A stretch of DNA of 38,545 nt from Prevotella sp. (GTDB lineage: Bacteria > Bacteroidota > Bacteroidia > Bacteroidales > Bacteroidaceae): positions 1-38,545 of the forward strand of contig JAFUFD010000059.1 in the NCBI GenBank assembly GCA_017470055.1. The letters are read 5' to 3'. A program made the translations under genes and the position numbers. The number at the start of each line of letters is the position of its first letter. The first letter of the stretch is position 1. Of the stretch, positions 32,273-38,545 are shown in pieces. The notes beneath the pieces were generated by a model, which worked only from the letters and a program-made list of their open reading frames with translations, had not been told where the DNA came from and ran no database searches.

Positions 32273-33490
32273 ATGGATACAAAAAAGATACAGATATGCG
32301 ACTATGACTATCCCTTGCCCGATGAGCGGATAGCCAAGTTTCCTATGGCTGAGCGTGACCATTCGAAGTTGCTATTATATAAGAAAGGTGAAGTGGGAGA
32401 GGACATCTTCTACAATCTGCCCAAGTATTTGCCCTCCAAGGCACTGATGGTATTCAACAATACCAAGGTGATACAGGCTCGGCTGCATTTCCGTAAAGAT
32501 ACAGGTGCATTGATTGAGATATTCCTCTTGGAGCCTGCGAAGCCTGCCGACTATGAGCAGATGTTCCAGACGAGGAAGTGTTGCTCATGGCTTTGTCTGA
32601 TAGGCAATCAGAAGAAATGGAAAGAAGGATCATTGACACGTAAAATAGAGATTGGGAATGATATGTTAGAAATGAAGGCTACCCGTCAGGGGGAGCAGGG
32701 CACCAGTCAACTCATCCAGTTTGAATGGGATGGGGACGTGCCTTTCTCGGATGTCATCGACGCTATCGGTGAATTGCCGATACCTCCTTATCTCAACAGA
32801 GAGACGCAGGAGAGCGACAAGACCACCTATCAGACCGTCTACTCGAAGATCAAGGGAAGTGTTGCCGCACCGACGGCGGGACTGCACTTTACGGAACGTG
32901 TCCTTGCCGACCTTGATGCCCATGGTATTGAGCGTGAGGAATTGACGCTGCATGTGGGAGCAGGTACTTTCCGCCCCGTGAAGAGTGAGACGATAGGTGA
33001 GCACCCCATGCATACTGAGTATATTGCCGTACGCCGTCATACCATCGAGCAACTCATAGCCCACAACGGAGAGGCGATAGCCGTAGGTACAACCAGTGTG
33101 CGGACTTTAGAGAGCCTATATTATATGGGACTGAAGGTGATGGCGAATCCAGATCTGACAGAGGAGCAGTTGCATGTCAACCAGTGGGAACCGTATGAGC
33201 GGTCAATGGCAAACAGCCAACATCCAATAGTTGTCTTGCAGACCTTGCTCGACTGGATGGACCGTCATGCGTTGACGGTGCTCCATTCCTCTACGCAGAT
33301 TATCATAGCCCCGGGCTATGACTACCATATCGTGAAGATGCTCGTTACCAATTTCCACCAGCCGCAGTCAACGCTGTTGTTGCTGGTGAGTGCCTTTGTC
33401 AAAGGCGACTGGCGGCGTATCTACGACTACGCCTTGGCTCATGACTTCCGTTTCCTGAGTTATGGCGATTCCTCACTATTGATTCCATAG
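32273..33490 (+). CDS. queA: S-adenosylmethionine:tRNA ribosyltransferase-isomerase (QueA)
   Basis: QueA transfers the ribosyl part of SAM to preQ1 in tRNA to make epoxyqueuosine, in queuosine synthesis. Recognisable segments: DYPLPDERIAKFP, FNNTKVIQARL, KGSVAAPTAGLHFT, LHVGAGTFRPV and the final NFHQPQSTLLLLVSAF. At 405 aa it is longer than E. coli QueA, as usual in Bacteroidota. The start is ATG 32273, fixed by its promoter. Transcribed separately from the PAP2 gene. Confidence 0.95.
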   Translation: MDTKKIQICDYDYPLPDERIAKFPMAERDHSKLLLYKKGEVGEDIFYNLPKYLPSKALMVFNNTKVIQARLHFRKDTGALIEIFLLEPAKPADYEQMFQTRKCCSWLCLIGNQKKWKEGSLTRKIEIGNDMLEMKATRQGEQGTSQLIQFEWDGDVPFSDVIDAIGELPIPPYLNRETQESDKTTYQTVYSKIKGSVAAPTAGLHFTERVLADLDAHGIEREELTLHVGAGTFRPVKSETIGEHPMHTEYIAVRRHTIEQLIAHNGEAIAVGTTSVRTLESLYYMGLKVMANPDLTEEQLHVNQWEPYERSMANSQHPIVVLQTLLDWMDRHALTVLHSSTQIIIAPGYDYHIVKMLVTNFHQPQSTLLLLVSAFVKGDWRRIYDYALAHDFRFLSYGDSSLLIP

Positions 33491-33530
33491 CCGACTCGTA
33501 ACATCGTAATATCGAAAAAACTATAATACA

Positions 33531-35453
33531 ATGAAACATGGACTGATTACTGTGGCAGCCGCTGTGCCTGCCGTCAAAGTTGCCGATGTCGAGTATAACG
33601 TGCTCGAGATTGAGAAACTCATAGCCAATGCGGAAGGGCAGGGAGTGGAGATCATCTGCTTCCCGGAACTTGCCATCACAGGATATAGTTGTCAAGACCT
33701 TTTCAAAGAGCAACTACTGCTGTCGAAAGCGGAAGAGGGACTGATGATGCTGTTGGACTTTACCCGTAAGTTGAATGTCATTAGTGTGGTTGGTATACCC
33801 GTGCAGGCTGGTGGACTGTTGCTCAACTGTGCCGCTGTGATTCAGGGTGGTAACCTGTTGGGATTAGTACCTAAGACCTATCTGCCCAATTATAATGAGT
33901 TCTACGAGAAACGGTGGTTTGCGTCCGCACAGGACTTGAATCCTACCGACCTCTATCTGGCGGGTTCACATACAAGTATCTCCGCTGATCCGAAGGTGTT
34001 CCAGACCGCTGAGGGCGTGAAGTTCGGTGTGGAGATCTGTGAGGATGTGTGGGCACCGATACCTCCCAGCAACAATCTGACGATGGCAGGGGCAGATATC
34101 ATCCTCAACTGCTCGGCAAGTGATGAGTTGATAGGCAAGCACAACTACCTGCGTTCCCTGGTGGCACAACAGAGTGCCCGTACCATTAGTGGCTATGTCT
34201 ATGCCTCATGCGGTTTTGGCGAGTCGACACAGGATGTGGTCTATGGTGGTAATGCGATGATTTTTGAGAATGGTCACCTATTGGTGGAGGGGGATCGTTA
34301 TTCCTTCCAGCCACAGATGCAGGTGACGCAGATTGATGTGGAGCGACTTCGCACGGAGCGTCATACCAACTCCACTTTCATCAATGCGCAGCGAGAGGCG
34401 AAGGCGGAGATTGTTGAGTGTAAGGCTGTCGAGTTGGTGGAGTTTCAGATGTTACGCACAGTCAATCCTCATCCCTTCATCCCTACAGACGAGAATATGG
34501 CGCAGACCTGCGAGGAGATACTGAACATCCAGACGGCTGGACTTGCCAAGCGACTGGTGCATACCAACTGCCAACATGTGGTAGTAGGTATCAGTGGCGG
34601 ACTGGACTCTACACTCGCCCTGCTGGTGTGTGTGCGTACTTTCGATAAATTAGGTTTCGACCGCAAAGGAATCGTGGGTGTTACCATGCCTGGTTTCGGA
34701 ACGACAGACCGTACGCATGATAATGCCACCACACTGATGCAGACATTGAATATCTCACAGATGGAGATTTCCATAGCCAAAGCGGTGACCCAGCATTTCG
34801 AGGACATCGGTCATGACATCAAGAAGCATGATGTGACCTATGAGAACTCACAGGCTCGTGAGAGGACGCAGATACTGATGGATCTCGCCAACCAACTCAA
34901 TGCGATGGTGGTGGGTACGGGCGATCTCTCCGAACTTGCCCTTGGATGGGCTACGTATAACGGTGACCACATGTCGATGTATGGTGTCAACGCAGGTATT
35001 CCCAAGACACTCATCCAGTATCTGATCCGTTATGTGGCTAACTTGCCTCAGTTCAAGGCGCAGCAGGAGACCTTACTTGACATCATCGACACGCCGATCT
35101 CACCAGAACTGACTCCTGCCGATGCGGAGGGGAATATCAAGCAGAAGACGGAAGACTTGGTAGGTCCTTATGAGTTACATGACTTCTTCCTCTATTACTT
35201 CCTGCGTTTCGGCTTCCGTCCTAAGAAGATATTTTTCCTGGCACGTCATGCCTTTGGGGAGCAATATGACAAGGAGACTATCAAGAAATGGCTGACGACC
35301 TTCTGCCGTCGCTTCTTCAGTCAGCAGTTCAAACGCTCCTGTCTGCCCGACGGACCGAAGGTGGGTAGTGTGAGCCTCTCGCCTCGTGGCGACTGGCGCA
35401 TGCCAAGTGATGCCTCCAGCACGCTATGGATCAAAGAATGTGAAGACCTCTAA
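33531..35453 (+). CDS. nadE: Glutamine-dependent NAD+ synthetase (NadE)
   Basis: Two-domain enzyme of 640 aa. The N-terminal nitrilase-type glutaminase has the catalytic Glu (FPELAITGYSCQDLF), Lys (LVPKTYLPNYNEF) and Cys (GVEICEDVW). The C-terminal synthase has the ATP pyrophosphatase P-loop VVGISGGLDST and the STYNGDHMSMYG-like substrate region (WATYNGDHMSMYG). It converts nicotinate adenine dinucleotide to NAD+ with ammonia from glutamine. It lies 40 bases after queA with no clear promoter and 18 bases before dnaB. Confidence 0.95.
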   Translation: MKHGLITVAAAVPAVKVADVEYNVLEIEKLIANAEGQGVEIICFPELAITGYSCQDLFKEQLLLSKAEEGLMMLLDFTRKLNVISVVGIPVQAGGLLLNCAAVIQGGNLLGLVPKTYLPNYNEFYEKRWFASAQDLNPTDLYLAGSHTSISADPKVFQTAEGVKFGVEICEDVWAPIPPSNNLTMAGADIILNCSASDELIGKHNYLRSLVAQQSARTISGYVYASCGFGESTQDVVYGGNAMIFENGHLLVEGDRYSFQPQMQVTQIDVERLRTERHTNSTFINAQREAKAEIVECKAVELVEFQMLRTVNPHPFIPTDENMAQTCEEILNIQTAGLAKRLVHTNCQHVVVGISGGLDSTLALLVCVRTFDKLGFDRKGIVGVTMPGFGTTDRTHDNATTLMQTLNISQMEISIAKAVTQHFEDIGHDIKKHDVTYENSQARERTQILMDLANQLNAMVVGTGDLSELALGWATYNGDHMSMYGVNAGIPKTLIQYLIRYVANLPQFKAQQETLLDIIDTPISPELTPADAEGNIKQKTEDLVGPYELHDFFLYYFLRFGFRPKKIFFLARHAFGEQYDKETIKKWLTTFCRRFFSQQFKRSCLPDGPKVGSVSLSPRGDWRMPSDASSTLWIKECEDL

Positions 35454-35471
35454 ACAATATACTCAGATTTT

Positions 35472-37001
35472 ATGCCAGAGAATAACCAACGCAGACCGCG
35501 CAGAGCGAGTCAGACAGATAATACCTATGCCCATGTGCAACCACAGGCCACGGAGATTGAGCGTGCCGTGCTGGGTGCCTTGATGATCGACAAGGATGCC
35601 TATACCGTGGTATGTGAGATGCTCTATCCCGAGAGTTTCTACGAGCCTCGTAACCAGAAGGTGTATGAGGCGATACGTGACCTTGAGATGAAGGAACAGC
35701 CCGTCGACGTATGGACGGTGACGGAGCAACTTGCCAAACAGGGTGACTTGGAGGATGTGGGTGGTCCCGCCTACGTCACGGAACTCTCCTCACGGGTGGC
35801 TTCCTCGGCGAATATCGAGTATCATGCCCGCATTATCGCCCAGAAGTTTCTGGCGCGCCAACTGATCTCCTTTGCCAGTGTCATAGGCACCAAGGCACTC
35901 GACGAGACGATAGATGTCGACGACCTGATGCAGGAGGCGGAAGGCTCCCTCTTCGAACTCTCACAGAAGAACATGAAGAAGGACTATACGCAGATCGACC
36001 CTGTCATCAAGAATGCCATCGATGTTATCCAGAAGGCAGCAGCCAACAAGGATGGTCTGACGGGTGTGCCCACAGGCTATCATAAACTGGACGATATCAC
36101 CAGTGGATGGCAACCTTCCGATCTCGTCATCATCGCTGGTCGCCCAGCCATGGGTAAGACGTCGTTCGCCCTCTCAATGGCAAAGAATATCGCTGCCGAC
36201 TATCAGGTGCCAATGGCGTTCTTCTCGCTTGAGATGAGCAACACGCAGTTGGTCAACCGCCTTATCTCTAACGTCTGTGAGATACAGGGTTCGAAGATCC
36301 TGAACGGACAGTTGCATCCTGACGAGTGGGACCGTTTGGACAAGCGTGTCAACAACCTTCTTGGTGCTCCTTTGTATATCGATGATACCCCAGGACTCTC
36401 CGTCTTCGAACTTCGCACGAAGGCACGTCGACTGGTGCGTGAGCATGGTGTGAAGATTATCATGATCGACTACCTCCAGTTGATGAATGCCAACGGCATG
36501 CGCTTCTCCAGTCGCCAGGAGGAGGTGTCTACCATTAGCCGTTCGTTGAAGGGACTGGCTAAGGAACTTGACATCCCCATCATCGCCCTCTCGCAGTTGA
36601 ATCGTGGTGTGGAGAGTCGTGAGGGATTGGAGGGCAAGCGTCCGCAACTCTCTGACCTCCGTGAGTCGGGAGCCATCGAGCAGGATGCCGATATGGTGCT
36701 CTTCGTCCATCGCCCGGAGTATTACCATATCTATCAGGACGACAATGGTCGTGACCTGCACGGCATGGCGCAGATCATCATCGCCAAGCATCGTAAGGGT
36801 GCTACAGGTGATGTTTTGCTGACTTTCCGTGGAGAGTTCACCCGTTTCGAGAACCCAGAGGACAACCGCTTAGGTCGTCGCAAACAAGGTGACAATGGGG
36901 GAGAGATCCTGGGCAGTCGTGTCAATGGCGAGCAGTCAGACGGACAAGTCGACCAGTCTCCCTTCGACACCTACGATAACAGTGGTCCCCTTCCTTTCTG
37001 A
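35472..37001 (+). CDS. dnaB: Replicative DNA helicase (DnaB)
   Basis: The N-terminal DnaB domain (LGALMIDKDAY..., about 30-130) is followed by the RecA-like ATPase with Walker A GRPAMGKTSF, Walker B MIDYLQLM, and conserved ALSQLNRGVESR and LSDLRESGAIEQDAD segments. It unwinds DNA at the replication fork as a hexamer. The length of 509 aa and the acidic C-terminal tail are normal for the phylum. It is closed by a strong terminator at 37027-37061. Confidence 0.96.
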   Translation: MPENNQRRPRRASQTDNTYAHVQPQATEIERAVLGALMIDKDAYTVVCEMLYPESFYEPRNQKVYEAIRDLEMKEQPVDVWTVTEQLAKQGDLEDVGGPAYVTELSSRVASSANIEYHARIIAQKFLARQLISFASVIGTKALDETIDVDDLMQEAEGSLFELSQKNMKKDYTQIDPVIKNAIDVIQKAAANKDGLTGVPTGYHKLDDITSGWQPSDLVIIAGRPAMGKTSFALSMAKNIAADYQVPMAFFSLEMSNTQLVNRLISNVCEIQGSKILNGQLHPDEWDRLDKRVNNLLGAPLYIDDTPGLSVFELRTKARRLVREHGVKIIMIDYLQLMNANGMRFSSRQEEVSTISRSLKGLAKELDIPIIALSQLNRGVESREGLEGKRPQLSDLRESGAIEQDADMVLFVHRPEYYHIYQDDNGRDLHGMAQIIIAKHRKGATGDVLLTFRGEFTRFENPEDNRLGRRKQGDNGGEILGSRVNGEQSDGQVDQSPFDTYDNSGPLPF

Positions 37002-37026
37002 CTCACCATCTCCCTTTATACATTCT

Positions 37027-37061
37027 AGGCAAGGATTCCACACAAAATCCTTGCCTTTTTT
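37027..37061 (+). terminator. Intrinsic terminator of dnaB
   Basis: Perfect 11-bp stem AGGCAAGGATT (37027-37037) / AATCCTTGCCT (37046-37056), 8-base loop, followed by a T run to 37061. No T run on the other strand, so it serves dnaB only. Confidence 0.9.
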
Positions 37062-37064
37062 ACT

Positions 37065-37910
37065 CTACTTAATCATCCTTATGAAATCATCCGCTATGAT
37101 ATCATGCATCAAGGCAAAGGCAAACCATTTCTTGCCTAAGTCCTTGATGGAGGCACCGATATGATACACCTCATCGTCAATCAGCAGAAAACGGTCGTGA
37201 GCCTTATTGAAACACCTCACCTCTATAGGAGCATATTGTTCGTTATGCCGTTTGATATCCAATTGGAACTGGTCAGTAATAGATTTGGTATAAATCGTTG
37301 CTGATACTCCCTCTTTCCGTTTGTCCAACAACGACAACACCGTGTCATCCACATAATTGTCTATCAGGACAATGCGCCTATCAGCCTTTCTGATTAAGTC
37401 TGAAGCGAAACGGTATGCGTCAAATACCTGTCCGTCGTAAAAGATTCCCTCTACTGGTGGAAGTGAAGTACGGACAAAGAAATCAATCTTCTCCTCCGTC
37501 CGACTCATCCGCTGCTCTAGCCGTTCAAACCGTTGATTGACAGAATAATCTTTCAGCAAGTATTCCTTCAGTACGCTATTAGCCCACTTACGGAACATAG
37601 TAGCGTTAATGCTGTTCACCCTGTAGCCTACAGACAATATTGCATCTAGATTGTAGAATTTTGTCTTGTAGAGTTTCCCGTCTGCAGCAGTATATTCCAA
37701 AATGGAATGAACTGAACTCTCTTCCAACTCACCACTTCTGAAAATGTTATTCAGGTGCTTGGATATGGCTGGTTGTTTCACTCCAAAGAGCGTTGCTATC
37801 TGATGCTGAGTCAGCCACACCGTCTCATCACCCATCCTCACTTCCAGCCTGATGGTTTCATCAGGTTGGTACAATACGATTTCACCAGTTTGTCTTTCTT
37901 CCTGTGCCAT
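37065..37910 (-). CDS. RhuM-family DNA-binding protein with PLD-like C-terminal part (281 aa)
   Basis: The N-terminal half (about 1-130) is RhuM-like: VWLTQHQIATLFGVKQPAISKHLNNIF is an HTH-type helix pair (about 28-54), then KFYNLDAILSVGYRVNS and FRKWANSVLKEYL. After a coiled region (residues 134-150) a PLD-like fold follows: RRIVLIDNYVDDTVL and HDRFLLIDDEVYHIGASIKDLGKK, with His-Asp-Arg in place of the usual His-x-Lys, so it is probably not an active nuclease. RhuM proteins are frequent on mobile and pathogenicity islands. It is convergent with dnaB and has its own promoter at 37949-37978. Its role is unknown. Confidence 0.85.
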   Translation of the reverse strand: MAQEERQTGEIVLYQPDETIRLEVRMGDETVWLTQHQIATLFGVKQPAISKHLNNIFRSGELEESSVHSILEYTAADGKLYKTKFYNLDAILSVGYRVNSINATMFRKWANSVLKEYLLKDYSVNQRFERLEQRMSRTEEKIDFFVRTSLPPVEGIFYDGQVFDAYRFASDLIRKADRRIVLIDNYVDDTVLSLLDKRKEGVSATIYTKSITDQFQLDIKRHNEQYAPIEVRCFNKAHDRFLLIDDEVYHIGASIKDLGKKWFAFALMHDIIADDFIRMIK

Positions 37911-37948
37911 AATGATAGTCGAATAGTTGATGTTCCTATTCTCGTCTG

Positions 37949-37978
37949 CGAAGGTACGACAAAAATTCTATATGGCAA
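37949..37978 (-). promoter_or_regulatory. Promoter of the RhuM-family gene
   Basis: On the minus strand: TTG (37978-37976), 19 bp spacer, TACCTTCG (37956-37949), a -7 element with one mismatch. Transcription should start near 37942, about 30 bases before the ATG. Confidence 0.55.
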
Positions 37979-38185
37979 AGACTTTTACATCATTTAAGAT
38001 AATAGAAAAATCGCACCTACCTTGGCAGTAGATGTGATAAAAAGAATCATTATATCAACAATTTTTATTCCTTCCCCTCTACAAATCTATAGTCCAGACT
38101 GGTCGTGGAAATGGATCAGCAGAACCGTCCCAAGTTTTTCCTGGGGATTTCTCGGGCTACATTTATTCTTTTTCTTCAAAAAAGT
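37979..38185. other. AT-rich intergenic region without a clear gene
   Basis: No convincing coding frame on either strand, no tRNA-like or repeat structure. The only notable point is a CCCA/TGGG mini-hairpin around 38129-38145. The open frame starting at 38022 has no promoter or typical start context. Confidence 0.4.
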
Positions 38186-38216
38186 TTGGCTATTTCAAAT
38201 TAAAGGACTACCTTTG
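38186..38216 (+). promoter_or_regulatory. Promoter near the right edge
   Basis: TTG 38186-38188, 20 bp spacer, TACCTTTG 38209-38216, then C. A strong match to the Bacteroidota consensus. Transcription should start near 38223. Confidence 0.6.
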
Positions 38217-38222
38217 CAATAC

Positions 38223-38363
38223 CAGACCCCGCCAAGCCTCTCAACGATGCTCAAATGTGTGGGTCGTTTTATTTTTATAAAATCAACGCAATGGGGTTCC
38301 CCCGTGGATGGGAGAATGAACCATTATGGAATACGCCAATTGCTTGATAAAAAAGACAGATAA
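38223..38363 (+). ncRNA. Candidate structured RNA or leader downstream of the 38186 promoter
   Basis: The expected transcript begins with a GACCC (38225-38229) / GGGTC (38261-38265) stem followed by a T-rich stretch, then a rod-like hairpin closed by GCAAT/ATTGC (from about 38289) with inner GGTTCC/GGAA and ATGG/CCAT pairs. A 38-codon frame (ATG 38248 to TAA 38361-38363) overlaps it; which of the two matters is open. I could not match it to a known RNA family. Confidence 0.3.
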
Positions 38364-38375
38364 ATCGGAATTTAT

Positions 38376-38483
38376 ATGGCAAAAAAATTTTCGATAATAA
38401 TAATCACCATCTTGGTGGTCTTGCTGACCTATAGAGTCAACCAGCAAGTGCAATTTGCCTGCAAAGTTAGGCATAATGTTTGA
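38376..38483 (+). CDS. Possible 35-aa single-span membrane peptide
   Basis: ATG 38376 to TGA 38481-38483. The product has two Lys after the start and one hydrophobic helix (FSIIIITILVVLLTY), then a short polar tail. It lies 13 bases after the 38-codon frame and could be read from the same promoter (38186-38216). No homologue is recognised and short frames of this kind arise by chance in AT-rich DNA, so this is tentative. Confidence 0.25.
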   Translation: MAKKFSIIIITILVVLLTYRVNQQVQFACKVRHNV

Positions 38484-38491
38484 AAAAGACC

Positions 38492-38508
38492 TCATTTGGT
38501 GTGAGGAA
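38492..38508 (-). terminator. Possible terminator hairpin near the right edge
   Basis: CCTCA-N7-TGAGG hairpin. On the minus strand it is followed by TCTTTTTC, so it could end a leftward transcript from a gene to the right of the window. The stem is only 5 bp. Confidence 0.3.
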
Positions 38509-38545
38509 ATTTAGTTTTTCCCTCGGTCTTCTGTTGATTTTTGCC

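Noticed and set aside
38283-38495. 70-codon minus-strand frame at the right edge
   Set aside because: Starts upstream of the only -7-like element on that strand (38469-38462) and has no recognisable domain.
1-38545. CRISPR array, tRNA or insertion sequence
   Set aside because: No regularly spaced repeats, no cloverleaf-like sequence in the intergenic gaps, and no transposase or integrase domain among the frames.

Overview
The window is chromosomal DNA from a member of the Bacteroidota, most likely a Prevotella-like Bacteroidales. The evidence is the Bacteroidota-type promoters (TTG, 19-21 bp, TAnnTTTG), the near absence of Shine-Dalgarno sequences, a complete Bat (Bacteroides aerotolerance) operon, a lipoprotein-type BamA/TamA homologue (TamL), a Bacteroidota-length QueA, and RhuM and Fic genes typical of gut and oral Bacteroidales. 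No rRNA, tRNA, insertion sequence, integrase or CRISPR array was seen.

Region 1 (1 to about 13,200) is an accessory island that looks more AT-rich than the rest. It starts with the tail of a WYL-domain regulator, a DUF3800 protein and a small protein. It continues with a two-gene signalling unit. The first gene (884 aa) has a catalytically dead HsdM-like methyltransferase fold and a possible specificity-like segment fused to a histidine kinase. The second (397 aa) is its apparent response regulator, with a helical domain and a beta-rich tail instead of a DNA-binding domain. Next come an unknown 151-aa gene, a Pif1-like helicase with a long C-terminal extension, a winged-helix-like protein, a membrane-anchored YbjN-like protein, a frameshifted zinc-ribbon gene, an extra FtsW-like and FtsZ-like pair, and a second winged-helix-like paralogue. 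The kinase unit and the helicase unit share a promoter module: a GGTTCC-N9-GGAAC(C/T) dyad at exactly the same distance from the -33 element in both. They are therefore probably co-regulated. I consider this island the best candidate for an undescribed system, possibly defence or DNA-status sensing linked to helicase and division functions.

Region 2 (about 13,360-18,774) is a tight forward operon: a Fic protein, a RelA/SpoT-family (p)ppGpp enzyme with a degenerate HD site, a nitroreductase, a Rossmann/DUF2520 protein, a KdsC-like phosphatase and Maf. A promoter and terminator about 75 nt apart follow it and suggest a small RNA.

Region 3 (18,930-23,218) holds trmH-type methyltransferase and tamL (divergent, symmetric promoter), then a small lipoprotein and a WalJ-like metallo-hydrolase (also divergent).

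Region 4 (23,237-31,539) is the Bat operon: MoxR ATPase, DUF58, a membrane protein, BatA, a BatB-BatC fusion and a BatD-BatE fusion. Both fusions keep an internal signal-peptide-like segment at the junction.

Region 5 (31,545-37,001) carries housekeeping genes: a PAP2 phosphatase, queA, nadE and dnaB, closed by a strong terminator. A RhuM-family protein follows on the minus strand. The last 630 bases have no solid gene, but hold a good promoter and structured or small-ORF sequence.
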